Assembly (NCBI RefSeq): GCF_030295995.1
Contig: NZ_AP027365.1
Location: 992,001 to 1,056,000 of the forward strand
Source: Thalassotalea hakodatensis
Lineage (GTDB): Bacteria > Pseudomonadota > Gammaproteobacteria > Enterobacterales > Alteromonadaceae
Length of the DNA stretch: 64,000 bases
Direction of reading: 5' to 3'
The translations under genes and the position numbers were made by a program. Of this stretch, positions 27,921 to 36,761 are shown piece by piece. The stretch's first letter is position 1, and each line of letters starts with the position of its first letter. Under the pieces are notes generated by a model. The model was not told the DNA's origin. It worked only from the letters and a program-made list of their open reading frames with translations, and searched no databases.

Positions 27921-28934
27921 ATGAAGTTATTAATTACAGGTGGTACGGGCTATATTGGCAGCCATACAGTTGTTGAATTATTATCTTTAGGACATGATGT
28001 TGTTATTGTTGATAATTTAATTAATTCTTCGGAACTCGTTTTATCTCGTATCGAAAAAATTACCGGTAAAGTGCCGCAATTTGTCAAAGCTGATATATGC
28101 GATCGCAATGCCTTAAATGATGTTTTCTCGACGTATAAACCTGAAGCAGTTGTACATTTTGCTGGGCTAAAAGCCGTTGGTGAGTCTAATGAGATTCCAC
28201 TGAGTTATTACCATAATAATGTAACAGGTTCAGTGGTGTTATTCGAAGTGATGGCTGCTCATAACGTTAAAAAGTTGGTGTTTAGTTCTTCTGCAACCGT
28301 TTATGGTGAAAATAATGTATCACCGCTTGATGAAGCAATGCCTACTTCAGCGACAAACCCTTATGGTCGCACTAAGTTAATGATCGAAGAAATTTTATTT
28401 GATTTAGCCAAAAGCGACGCGGATTGGTCGATTATAAATTTACGATATTTTAACCCTATTGGTGCACATCAATCAGGGCTTATTGGCGAAGATCCTAACG
28501 ATATTCCCAATAATTTACTTCCTTATGTTTCTCAGGTAGCGATTGGTCGTTTAGCACAATTACAAGTGTTTGGTGACGATTATGACACACCTGATGGAAC
28601 AGGTGTTCGTGACTATATTCATGTGGTTGATTTGGCGTTAGGGCATATTAAAGCGTTGGAAGCGTTATCAACTCACTCTGGTTGCCAAGCAATAAATCTT
28701 GGCACTGGTAACGGTACCTCAGTTTTAGAAATAGTTAATGGGTTTAGCCATATTAGTGGTAAGGAAGTCCCTTATAAGGTTGCTTCTCGACGTGCAGGGG
28801 ATATTGCAACAGTATATGCGAATGCAGCGTTGGCTAAAGAGGTGCTAGATTGGAAAGCAGAGCGAAATTTAACTGAAATGCTAGAAGATACTTGGCGTTG
28901 GCAGTCTACGAACCCTGAAGGGTACACAAACTAA
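27921..28934 (+). CDS. galE: UDP-glucose 4-epimerase
   Basis: Interconverts UDP-glucose and UDP-galactose with bound NAD+. The protein begins MKLLITGGTGYIGSHTVVEL with the GxxGxxG NAD motif. The catalytic SSSATVYG serine and YGRTK Tyr-x3-Lys pair are present at about residues 122-152. NLRYFNPIGAH and GVRDYIHVVDLA match the family. The 337-residue length is typical. It lies 30 nt after the DHH gene and ends in a strong terminator. Confidence 0.96.
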   Translation: MKLLITGGTGYIGSHTVVELLSLGHDVVIVDNLINSSELVLSRIEKITGKVPQFVKADICDRNALNDVFSTYKPEAVVHFAGLKAVGESNEIPLSYYHNNVTGSVVLFEVMAAHNVKKLVFSSSATVYGENNVSPLDEAMPTSATNPYGRTKLMIEEILFDLAKSDADWSIINLRYFNPIGAHQSGLIGEDPNDIPNNLLPYVSQVAIGRLAQLQVFGDDYDTPDGTGVRDYIHVVDLALGHIKALEALSTHSGCQAINLGTGNGTSVLEIVNGFSHISGKEVPYKVASRRAGDIATVYANAALAKEVLDWKAERNLTEMLEDTWRWQSTNPEGYTN

Positions 28935-28957
28935 AAAAGCCGCTTTGCGGCTTTTTT
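28933..28957 (+). terminator. Bidirectional rho-independent terminator after galE
   Basis: An 11-bp stem, AAAAAAGCCGC / GCGGCTTTTTT, with a TTT loop overlaps the last base pairs of galE. It can serve galE on + and the convergent EAL/HDOD gene on -. Confidence 0.93.
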
Positions 28958-28979
28958 AACTTTATGGGCGAATGATGTA

Positions 28980-30200
28980 TTATGTCGATAATTGACATTG
29001 TTCATCAGCCCAAGCAATAGCATCATTATAACTTTCTAAAACAGGCTCTTTTTTTAAGTCTAGTTTTTCCATGACTTTATTGGTTTTTTCCCAGTCGGCG
29101 TGTTCAATTTGCTCAACAAGGATCACTAACGCTGCAAGTACACCTTTTTTGGTGATCAGCGCATCTTTTATCTCTTGCGCTAATGGTAGCTTGTCCATAA
29201 TGCTTGAAAGCTCTTCATCAAGTATCGCATCAATTAATGATAATAAGCCCGTTAAGAAGGCAATAGAGGTATCTATAGGGGCATTTATATCTTTTGATAT
29301 CATTTCGCAAAATTTTGCTCGCGTCATGGCCGCGTTGATTAATTCATTGGGTTTATCTGGATTAACATTAGTCGCAAATAATAGCCCTAAAAAACGTTTA
29401 AGTTCGCCAGATCCTAGCGTAACCAGCGCTTGTTTAATGGTTGAGATTTCATTACGTCGTTTAAAAATAGCAGAGTTCGCATAACGTAATAGTTTATAAG
29501 ATAGGGTTACATCACGTTCAAATACATCAGTAATGGCGCCAAGATCAAGTTCTGGCTTTGATGTTTCATATAATAGTTCAGCCATTGCCATTTGTGATGG
29601 GGATAATGATTTAGTTTTTATCATCTCTGGCTTAGCAAAGAAAAAACCTTGAAAAAGTTCAAAACCAAGTTCTTGTGCTTGATGATACTCTTCGTGAGTC
29701 TCGACTTTTTCAGCGAGTAATTGAATATGGTCATGGGCTGAAATCGCCACTTTTATCTGCTTAATTTGTTCAATACTTGTGGTTTGCCAATCAATTTTAA
29801 TGATCTTTATAAACGGGTAAAAATGGGCCCAAACATTTTGATGCTCATAATCATCTAATGCAAGGGTGTAACCTTTTTCAAATAAAGACTGACAAAGTGC
29901 TAACAGTTTTTTCCCTGGTTTAACGGTTTCTAATATTTCAACAACGATTTCTTCCGGCGTTAGCATTTCCGGAAGGCCTTTGCTGAGTGTTTCCAATGTA
30001 AAATTAATAAACGCAGGTTTTTTGCCTGTAAATTCGCTGATCCCCATGTTGAATTTACTAGCATCAATCATCTTGCTGGTCGCTTCATCACCATCGATAT
30101 CAGGGAAAACATTGTTGATGTTGTCACGAAAAAGTAACTCATAGGCAAACAATTGCTTTTCTTTATCTAAGATGGGTTGGCGAGCTGCGTAAAAATACAT
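28980..30200 (-). CDS. EAL/HDOD signalling protein, EAL part probably inactive
   Basis: This 406-residue protein has a degenerate EAL domain (residues 1-195) and a C-terminal HDOD domain (about 200-390), the YuxH/CdgJ architecture. The N-terminal MYFYAARQPILDKEKQLFAYE and YELLFRD are typical. Of the catalytic EAL residues, the DDFGTGYS loop is replaced by LDDYEHQNVW, so c-di-GMP hydrolysis is unlikely; it may bind or sense instead. Start ATG 30200 has an AGGAAA ribosome binding site; the longer frame to 30260 adds 20 residues unlike the family. Relatives affect motility and biofilm. Confidence 0.85.
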   Translation of the reverse strand: MYFYAARQPILDKEKQLFAYELLFRDNINNVFPDIDGDEATSKMIDASKFNMGISEFTGKKPAFINFTLETLSKGLPEMLTPEEIVVEILETVKPGKKLLALCQSLFEKGYTLALDDYEHQNVWAHFYPFIKIIKIDWQTTSIEQIKQIKVAISAHDHIQLLAEKVETHEEYHQAQELGFELFQGFFFAKPEMIKTKSLSPSQMAMAELLYETSKPELDLGAITDVFERDVTLSYKLLRYANSAIFKRRNEISTIKQALVTLGSGELKRFLGLLFATNVNPDKPNELINAAMTRAKFCEMISKDINAPIDTSIAFLTGLLSLIDAILDEELSSIMDKLPLAQEIKDALITKKGVLAALVILVEQIEHADWEKTNKVMEKLDLKKEPVLESYNDAIAWADEQCQLST

Positions 30201-30304
30201 AAAGTTTCCTGCACACTTATTTACTACGAATATAGGAGAATTACCGTTGAATTTCATCATTTTTATTTTAATTCGATGAAATAGGGAAGTATATTGTACT
30301 TAAT

Positions 30305-30573
30305 TAGAGCGTGTTGATCTTTGCTGTTTAAGTTTTGTTCAATTTAAACGCCTTCTGATCGCGGCACTTGGATTATTGCATAGTCATTCTATGGTTAATT
30401 CAAGTAACAAAGAGCAGGAGGCGTTTAGTTGAACCCTTCGGGCTGTATCTGTTTGGCATTTCTACTGTGTTAACGCTTGACTGGAGTAGAATAACTACAT
30501 GGCGCAAGTGTTGCCTTGTATAAATACCAAACAAATTGCGGAAAAAGTAAACATGAAAGATCAACACGCTCTA
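30305..30573. mobile_element. MITE-like element with 18-bp terminal inverted repeats
   Basis: This 269-bp non-coding element is bounded by perfect 18-bp inverted repeats: TAGAGCGTGTTGATCTTT at 30305-30322 and its complement at 30556-30573. The TA at each outer edge could be a target-site duplication, as in IS630/mariner-type MITEs. Its left half contains an 81-nt near-perfect hairpin. There is no open reading frame of useful size. Its right half is related to the unit at 30710-30855, so the family is repeated locally. Confidence 0.75.
30346..30426. repeat. 81-nt imperfect palindrome inside the MITE-like element
   Basis: The palindrome is centred at 30386. Outer arms AAACGCCTTCTG and CAGGAGGCGTTT pair with one mismatch, middle arms ACTTGGATTA and AATTCAAGT pair with a mismatch, and inner arms CATAG and CTATG flank a TCATT loop. 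It could form a cruciform in DNA or a long hairpin in RNA. Confidence 0.85.
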
Positions 30574-30709
30574 GTAAAACTACGTTAGCAGTTTTATTCG
30601 TAATTTATATTGAGGGAATGATTGTTATGTTAAACGACAGTGAAGCATTTAACTAGCATTAATAATGGAATCAGAGTGTTTAGTGGAAGTTGGCTCGTTT
30701 CAATGGTAA
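30574..30709. other. Intergenic stretch between the two repeat units
   Basis: These 136 bp hold no ORF with a ribosome binding site and no recognisable RNA. They could be the left, decayed portion of the second repeat unit. With the repeats on both sides, the gene-free region spans 30201-30897. Confidence 0.5.
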
Positions 30710-30855
30710 TTAGCTGAACCCAAAGGGCAGCGTTTTTTGTTATTTATACGTCGTTATTGCTTTTTCATGTGGAATAACCACACATTAATCGCAATGCCTT
30801 GTCTAAATACCAATAAACGGCTGCAAAAATAAACGCGAAAGATCAACAGGCCTTA
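30710..30855. repeat. Second, degenerate copy of the right half of the MITE-like element
   Basis: The unit shares ordered blocks with 30425-30573: a TTAG.TGAACCC block, GGGC.G, a GGA.TAAC..ACAT block, CGCA..TGCCTTGT, TAAATACCA, and a terminal GAAAGATCAACA. Spacing is nearly the same (146 versus 149 bp). The end differs from the perfect terminal repeat (AGGCCTTA instead of ACGCTCTA), so this copy is diverged. No clear left terminal repeat is seen. Confidence 0.7.
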
Positions 30856-30897
30856 ATTTATTAATTCTGATGTCTTAACAATATTGTGGTGTTTCGA

Positions 30898-31611
30898 TTA
30901 TGAAAACCATCGTAACTGATTTTGTAATTTTAGCTGCCATTGCTTTAACGGCTCAGCTTTATCCCCAACAACAATTATGTGGCTATCATTAGTGCTGCTA
31001 ACTATGCCGTTGTATTGATGATTATCAAAAACGGTTTTATAGGATAAATGTTTACTTTGAGGTACGACAAAAATATTCACGGGGCTATTTTTGCCTCGAA
31101 ATACCATATGTAAGCTTTTTATACCGTCAAATCGGCAAAATTCTGCCATTAATAAGTCTCCCATTGAATCGGTAAAGCTTCCGTTAAATGATGCCATTTT
31201 TTTGTTAAGTGCGCCTAAGGGAATATTAGCTTCTATACTGTTAGAGAAGTATTTTGCTTCATGATTAACGTGAGCAATAGCGTAATCACCAACCGAGTCA
31301 TAAGCATGAGAAAACTGCAATTGATTAACTGTTAGGCCAATTGCCAAGGTGATGGAAGCAGCAAGCGCTACTCTAATATACTTCTTGCGTTTTTGTTGCT
31401 GATGACTTGCCAATGATTGACGTAAGATCAATGTTTGACAAAGGTCATCAGGCACAGGAATATTAAGCGCATTTGAGATTTTATCATCGAGTGCCTCTAC
31501 TTCTTGTGCAAATTTTAATTTTGCAGGATCTGTACTCTTCGCCTTAAGTATTTCAGGCGAATTGGATTTGGGATCTGCATAAATTTCACGTCTAAATTGC
31601 AAATCATCCAT
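30898..31611 (-). CDS. DUF3379-type membrane protein, putative anti-sigma partner
   Basis: This 237-residue protein has a cytoplasmic N-terminal part of about 80 residues (MDDLQFRREIYADPKS start), one membrane segment at about 82-98, and a periplasmic C-terminal domain. This is the layout of DUF3379 proteins, which are encoded next to ECF sigma factors in Shewanella and Alteromonas relatives. It overlaps the sigma gene by 8 nt, so the two are translationally coupled. By position and topology it is probably an anti-sigma regulator; no zinc-binding anti-sigma motif is visible. Family name moderately sure, role inferred. Confidence 0.72.
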   Translation of the reverse strand: MDDLQFRREIYADPKSNSPEILKAKSTDPAKLKFAQEVEALDDKISNALNIPVPDDLCQTLILRQSLASHQQQKRKKYIRVALAASITLAIGLTVNQLQFSHAYDSVGDYAIAHVNHEAKYFSNSIEANIPLGALNKKMASFNGSFTDSMGDLLMAEFCRFDGIKSLHMVFRGKNSPVNIFVVPQSKHLSYKTVFDNHQYNGIVSSTNDSHIIVVGDKAEPLKQWQLKLQNQLRWFS

Positions 31612-32119
31612 TTTGGAAACCTCGCATAATTGGTTCGTCTTCTAGTGCGTCTTTTAATTGATTTCTCGCGCGAAATAGCCGAGTCATCACGGTATTTTTA
31701 TTAAGAGATAACATGGTTGCGATTTCTTCACCGCTAAAGCCGCCGATCACTTGCAGTACCAGAGGCTCTCTATATTCTTCAGGCATTTTAGCAATTTTAT
31801 CTCTTAGCCATTGATTTTCAATTTCTTGTTCAGCGTTAGTGGATTTTACATCTTGTATTGTTGCTTCTTCATACTCACTCATCTCAAATCTTTTACGTTC
31901 GAAACGTCTTGCGTTTTCTCTACGTAAAATAGTAATTAACCATGACTTCGCCGCTTTTTCATCTTTTAATGAATCTAATGCTCGCCATGCACGTAAAAAG
32001 GTTTCTTGCACTAAATCTTCTGACACTTGACGGTCATGTGTGAGCCAAAAGGCATAACGATAAAGATCGCCATGTAATGCCTTCACGAGTGCTTCATATC
32101 TAACTTGTTTTGTCGCCAT
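31604..32119 (-). CDS. ECF-type RNA polymerase sigma factor
   Basis: This 171-residue group IV sigma factor has region 2 at about residues 10-75, including LTHDRQVSEDLVQETFLRAW and SWLITILRRENARR, and region 4 at about 115-160, including MPEEYREPLVLQVIGGFS and a helix-turn-helix ending in NTVMTRLFRARNQL. It has no region 1.1 or 3. It is followed by the DUF3379-type gene with an 8-nt overlap. The regulon is unknown, although the nearby MoxR/Bat operon upstream on the same strand is a candidate target. Confidence 0.88.
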   Translation of the reverse strand: MATKQVRYEALVKALHGDLYRYAFWLTHDRQVSEDLVQETFLRAWRALDSLKDEKAAKSWLITILRRENARRFERKRFEMSEYEEATIQDVKSTNAEQEIENQWLRDKIAKMPEEYREPLVLQVIGGFSGEEIATMLSLNKNTVMTRLFRARNQLKDALEDEPIMRGFQNG

Positions 32120-32303
32120 GGTGTTATAGACCTGAGCATAACGAATTAAATTTCTTAATAAGAAAAAATTTATACGTTGTTTTGCGTTGCTCTAATTATA
32201 GGGTATTTGGAGAGGGCTGTATGTACGAAGTAAAGAAAGCAGTTAGAGGGCATCTCTTCGCTGCTTTCTCATTTTAACATTGACCGCTAATGCACAACTA
32301 AGC

Positions 32304-33950
32304 TTATGGGTTAAGTTGAAAACCATTGTTCTGTTGTTGTGTACTTTGGGTTTTATTTACTTGCTGGATTGCTTTCGCTAGATTGTCACCCTGCCATGCA
32401 ATGGGGGCTTGTCCATATTTTGCAAGTTGCAGTTCTTCAATGGCAGCGATAAGCGGTTGATTATTTGTTGATGCTAGTAACTGACTAATAGTAGAAACTG
32501 ATTGTAGATTTAAACTGTTATACCAAGGCAGTAAATGGGTAAAAACTTGTTCGCTATTATGTTTTTTACAGGCCGCTAAAAGTCCTAAGTAGTGATCATT
32601 TACCTTGGATACAACCGCTGTTTTTTGCGTACTTTTTTGTTTTTGATACGTAATCAACCATGCCAATAATGTTAACAGCCACAATGCGAGAAATACCCAT
32701 TGAAGTATAGAGGCTTTTTCTACGTATACTGTTTTTTCAATCGGGGTTTGTGTTGGCGTTATTTGTGCTTCGTTTGGTGGTAAAACAAACTCAGGTTGTT
32801 CAGTATTCGCCGCTATGGTAATAATTTGTGCTGGAATGACTGCTTCTTGATATTCATTGGTCACGGTGTTCCACCAAGGGATAACCATTTCAGGCAACTG
32901 GTAATTTCCAGGTTTATTGGCAACGATGGCAAAGTTACGAACCTTTTGACTGACTAATCGATTGTTATTCATACCTGTGTGAAGTTCAGCTTGATCTGGG
33001 TATACCTTCAACCCTGCAGGTAATAACATTTCTAATTCTGGTAACTGTTCTTCTGATAGCCCCGCAGCGGTTAATGTGATCACCCGTGTAATGGGTTCAC
33101 CGACTTTAAACTCCGTAACGTTTGGCTGCCATTCTTGGTGAATGGATAATAACTCGCTAGGTAACCATGTACCTTGATAGTTTGTCGGAATCGCGTTAAC
33201 GTTAATGGGAATTTCTTCTCCGATGACACTGACAGGTTTCGTTTCTGCAAAGCTTAAAAAGCTATTTCTACGCGTTGAAGGCACCATGATTTCGCCTGAA
33301 AATACTGGTGATTTTAACGTAAATTCACCGCTTTTTTGCGGGCTAATAGCATAGGTTCGTTCAATAACTCGATAACGAATGCCATTGATGATTGTTTCAC
33401 CTTCCTTGTCTTTACCTACTTGAGTGATATTTGCGCCTTCAAGTTCGGGTTCTGTTAGGCTGCCTCTTTTTAATTCCGCAGCGAAATGTAACTTAATGGT
33501 CAACGTTAATTGTTGTTGAACATAGACATCTTTTGCAGAAATATCCGTTGTGATAAACAACGTTTGCTGTGTGTCGGTATTGTTTTCGCTTGCGTTAATG
33601 ACTTTTACGTCTATTGGTTTGGTGGTTACGCCATCCACTGTTAGTGGTGGAATCGTGTAATTTCCTGCCTTTCTGGCAATTAATACTGTCGTCCAACGGG
33701 TGGTGCGAGTTGTTTTAAAGTTTACCATGCTCGTTTGCGAACTAACTGAGGTACGGCCTACGATAAAATCTTGCATCAACGCTGATGTATCTAAAGCGTT
33801 CGTGTCAACATCATCATTTGCGACTACCGTTAATACGAATGACTCATTAACAATCACTGGGTTTTTGTCGATAGTTGCAGTAACTTCAGTTAACGCGTAC
33901 GCATTTACTGTAATAAATAACGTTAAAAGGGCGGTTAAAACTTTTACCAC
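32304..33950 (-). CDS. batD: BatD-family protein
   Basis: The 548-residue protein begins with a signal peptide (MVKVLTALLTLFITVNAYA) and has repeated beta-sandwich domains matching the BatD (oxygen tolerance) family. A single membrane segment lies at about residues 418-436, followed by a cytoplasmic tail. It would act at the inner membrane facing the periplasm with the BatA and BatB/C proteins. It overlaps the BatBC gene by 7 nt and is the last gene of the operon. Its function in gammaproteobacteria is not settled. Confidence 0.85.
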   Translation of the reverse strand: MVKVLTALLTLFITVNAYALTEVTATIDKNPVIVNESFVLTVVANDDVDTNALDTSALMQDFIVGRTSVSSQTSMVNFKTTRTTRWTTVLIARKAGNYTIPPLTVDGVTTKPIDVKVINASENNTDTQQTLFITTDISAKDVYVQQQLTLTIKLHFAAELKRGSLTEPELEGANITQVGKDKEGETIINGIRYRVIERTYAISPQKSGEFTLKSPVFSGEIMVPSTRRNSFLSFAETKPVSVIGEEIPINVNAIPTNYQGTWLPSELLSIHQEWQPNVTEFKVGEPITRVITLTAAGLSEEQLPELEMLLPAGLKVYPDQAELHTGMNNNRLVSQKVRNFAIVANKPGNYQLPEMVIPWWNTVTNEYQEAVIPAQIITIAANTEQPEFVLPPNEAQITPTQTPIEKTVYVEKASILQWVFLALWLLTLLAWLITYQKQKSTQKTAVVSKVNDHYLGLLAACKKHNSEQVFTHLLPWYNSLNLQSVSTISQLLASTNNQPLIAAIEELQLAKYGQAPIAWQGDNLAKAIQQVNKTQSTQQQNNGFQLNP

Positions 33951-35749
33951 TTTTTCTGTGCTCCTACGCTGGTTCTATTTTGACGACGTTTTTGATATTC
34001 CAACTGCATTTTATTACGCAATAATAAGTAAGGATCATCAGTGACTTTATTTAACAGTTGCTGATGCTTTTGCTCCATTTCTTGTTCTTGTTGGGCTTTA
34101 GCTGCCTTAGCTTGTTGTTCCTGTTGCTGCTCGGGTTGCTGCTCAGGCTTTTCTTGGGCTTGATTTTCTTGTTCAGGATTTTGCTCTTGTTCTTGCTCTT
34201 TTTGCTGGTCTTGAGCTGCCTGTTGTTGCTGTTCTTTATTTTGCTCTTGTTGGTCTTCACTTTGCTGCTGATTTTTTTCTTGTTCTTGTTGTTGGTTTTG
34301 ATCGCTTTGTTGTTCGTTATTTTCTTCTTGTTGATTTTGATCTTTATTCTGTTGATTATCTTGGTTTTGTTGTTGTTCTTGTTGCTGTTTTAATTGTTCT
34401 ACCAACGCTTTATTTTCTTTGGCGTCTTGTAGCTTTGGGTTTAACTCTAACGCTTTATCGTAGGCAGCAAGTGCCTCGTCGAATTGTTGTAATTTAGCCA
34501 GTGCGTTTCCTTGATTGAATAAAGCATCGGCGTTGTTACCCTTTGAAAATGCGTCAAGTGCTGCTTGATAGTTACCCGCTTGGTAATGTGCACTGCCTTG
34601 CCACATTGGATCTTCAAAAGTATTGGCAGCTTTTTCATAATCTTTAGCGTTGTATAAGGCTTGACCTTGTTGATCTTTCGTTTGCCATAAATTCTGCCAG
34701 AAGTCAGCATAAACGGGCTTGCTTGGTGTCATTAAGAATAAAATAGGTACTAGGGTAAGTAGTTTTCCACGACGGAAATATAGCAAAACTAAAGGTAACA
34801 TTAATAACACTAGGTAAGGTCCAAACTCTTGCCATTGATCGCCGGTCTGTGAACTTTCATTGTTACTTTCTGCATCGTGCTTTATTGGCGGTAATACAAT
34901 GGTGTCAATATCTTGATTACTGTTTACCATGCGTGCATATTGTCCTTTGCCTTGTGCTGCAACGGTGGATAATAAGTTTTCTGATAACTTGGGTACCACA
35001 ATCGCACCACTGTTATCTTTGAGTAATTGACCATTCGGTAATTTTATTGGCGCACCAGCGGTTGTTCCGATCCCCATTATATTTAAACGATATGGGTTTT
35101 CTCTGACCCAATTCGTGAGATCTTGTACATCTTCTTGATCAATGCCGTCAGTAAACCAATAGACATCGCCTTCAACATGACCAGCATTTTTTAACATATC
35201 GCTGGCTAAAGCCAAAGCTGCATATGGGTTACTACCAAGAGCAGGCATAAGATCTGGACTTAAAGACGGTAACAGTAATTCAATGTTGTTAATATCTTCT
35301 GTTAATGGACTAATGGTAAAAGCATCGCCTGCATAAGCGATTAAGCCTATTTCACCTTCGTTCAATTTTTCTAATAAGTCTATGGCTTTGTAGCGAGCTC
35401 TGGTTAACCTATTAGGGGATATATCAGTTGCATACATTGAATACGACATATCCATAATTAACACCGAACCACGTGCCAATTGATATACAGGCTGGGGTAA
35501 TTTTTTCCAGGTTGGGCCAGCAAGTGCCACGATCGCTAATAATCCTATTAAAAAGGGAATAGTTAACGATAACCCCTTTGCACTCTGTTTGCCTTCGATG
35601 AGTACATTTGCTAAATGTTTAGGAATTAATTTTTGCCAACCCGATTGATTAACATTATGTTTCTTCAGTAAATAAAGGGTAATAATTAACCCTACGGTAG
35701 CTAACAACCACCAAGGTCGAATGAAGTGAAAATCAGCCATTATTATCAC
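33944..35749 (-). CDS. BatB/BatC-like VWA plus TPR protein with Gln-rich tail
   Basis: This 601-residue protein combines a VWA domain (about residues 85-285, MIDAS-like DMSYSMYAT), membrane segments at about 10-25, 60-80 and 310-345, and TPR repeats (about 360-450) with the QFDEALAAYDKALELNP signature. It is thus a fused BatB-BatC. Residues 455-570 are a Gln/Glu/Asn-rich low-complexity linker, and the C-terminus is basic. It overlaps both neighbours (17 nt with batA, 7 nt with batD). It probably scaffolds a periplasmic or membrane complex with MoxR. Confidence 0.87.
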   Translation of the reverse strand: MIIMADFHFIRPWWLLATVGLIITLYLLKKHNVNQSGWQKLIPKHLANVLIEGKQSAKGLSLTIPFLIGLLAIVALAGPTWKKLPQPVYQLARGSVLIMDMSYSMYATDISPNRLTRARYKAIDLLEKLNEGEIGLIAYAGDAFTISPLTEDINNIELLLPSLSPDLMPALGSNPYAALALASDMLKNAGHVEGDVYWFTDGIDQEDVQDLTNWVRENPYRLNIMGIGTTAGAPIKLPNGQLLKDNSGAIVVPKLSENLLSTVAAQGKGQYARMVNSNQDIDTIVLPPIKHDAESNNESSQTGDQWQEFGPYLVLLMLPLVLLYFRRGKLLTLVPILFLMTPSKPVYADFWQNLWQTKDQQGQALYNAKDYEKAANTFEDPMWQGSAHYQAGNYQAALDAFSKGNNADALFNQGNALAKLQQFDEALAAYDKALELNPKLQDAKENKALVEQLKQQQEQQQNQDNQQNKDQNQQEENNEQQSDQNQQQEQEKNQQQSEDQQEQNKEQQQQAAQDQQKEQEQEQNPEQENQAQEKPEQQPEQQQEQQAKAAKAQQEQEMEQKHQQLLNKVTDDPYLLLRNKMQLEYQKRRQNRTSVGAQKKW

Positions 35750-36761
35750 CTACTACTTGTGTATTTTTTGATTTTCCTATTGGTCGATATATTGAAATAT
35801 TTAACCATAAAATGTAACTAAAAACGATAATAGCAGCAAATGCTAAAGGGTAATAAAACAGGGCGGTTAATGGTCGCATTTGTTGCTGTTCTTGCTCAAC
35901 AGGCTCTAGTTGATCGAGTAATTGATAGATTTCTTCCATGTCTTCACTGCTTCGTGCGCGGAAGTATTTACCACCGGTATCTACAGCAAGTTTAGTTAAT
36001 GTTTCTTCATCTAACTCACTTGATGGATTTACGCGGCGTTTACCAAATAACGAACGTTGGATCATCACATCAGCACCAATACCAACAGAATAAATCGTCA
36101 CGTTTTTCGCAACAGCTAATTCTAGTGCTTGTTCAGGTAATATTTTACCCGCGGTGTTTTGACCGTCAGTTAATAACAAGAGAACGCGGTTTGAATCTTT
36201 CTTTTCGGCAAAACGTTTAACGGAAAGCGCAATAGCATCACCAATTGCAGTTTGCTTACCAACCAAACCTAGTACCGTTTCATCGAGCATCTGTTTGACG
36301 GTTTTTCTATCAAAAGTCATGGGCGTTTGCATATAGGCGTCATCACCGAATAAGATCAAACCGATGCGATCACCAACTCTGCGATCAATAAAGTCTCCTA
36401 ATAGTACTTTTAACATATCAAGACGATTAACGGTTGCGCCATTTAAGCTCATGTCTTCCACTTGCATACTGCCAGACAGGTCGACGGCAACCATAAGTTC
36501 TCGTCCTTCAGTGGGAATATTTACAGGCTCGCCTAACCACTGTGGTTGACTCGCTGAAACTACCAGTAAAACCCATAATAATGCCAGCAATGATATAGGT
36601 GTTTTCTTCTGATTACCTAATAAGGTTTTAGGTGTGTTTGAAGAGACTAAAACCGGCATTTTCAGTGGCGCAGCTTCATTGCTTGCGGTTGCGGGTAGAA
36701 AATACATGATTAATGGCAAAGGCAGTGCTAATAACACCCAAGGCAATGCTAATTCGATCAT
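35733..36761 (-). CDS. batA: BatA-like VWA domain membrane protein
   Basis: The 342 residues include two N-terminal membrane segments (about 5-20 and 55-75), a VWA domain at about 88-270 with an intact MIDAS motif VDLSGSMQVED, and a final membrane segment at about 305-325. The family works with MoxR ATPases and is proposed to assist maturation or stress tolerance of envelope proteins. It overlaps the DUF4381 gene by ATGA and the BatBC gene by 17 nt, so the operon is tightly coupled. Confidence 0.9.
   Translation of the reverse strand: MIELALPWVLLALPLPLIMYFLPATASNEAAPLKMPVLVSSNTPKTLLGNQKKTPISLLALLWVLLVVSASQPQWLGEPVNIPTEGRELMVAVDLSGSMQVEDMSLNGATVNRLDMLKVLLGDFIDRRVGDRIGLILFGDDAYMQTPMTFDRKTVKQMLDETVLGLVGKQTAIGDAIALSVKRFAEKKDSNRVLLLLTDGQNTAGKILPEQALELAVAKNVTIYSVGIGADVMIQRSLFGKRRVNPSSELDEETLTKLAVDTGGKYFRARSSEDMEEIYQLLDQLEPVEQEQQQMRPLTALFYYPLAFAAIIVFSYILWLNISIYRPIGKSKNTQVVGDNNG

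Noticed and set aside
30541-30600. Transposase remnant reading frame in the repeat element
   Set aside because: All frames are interrupted by stops and no DDE or related motif is seen; a non-coding MITE-like element explains it better.
34058-34393. Leu-rich open frame on the + strand
   Set aside because: It is the antisense of the Gln-rich CAA tract of the BatBC gene and has no ribosome binding site or promoter.
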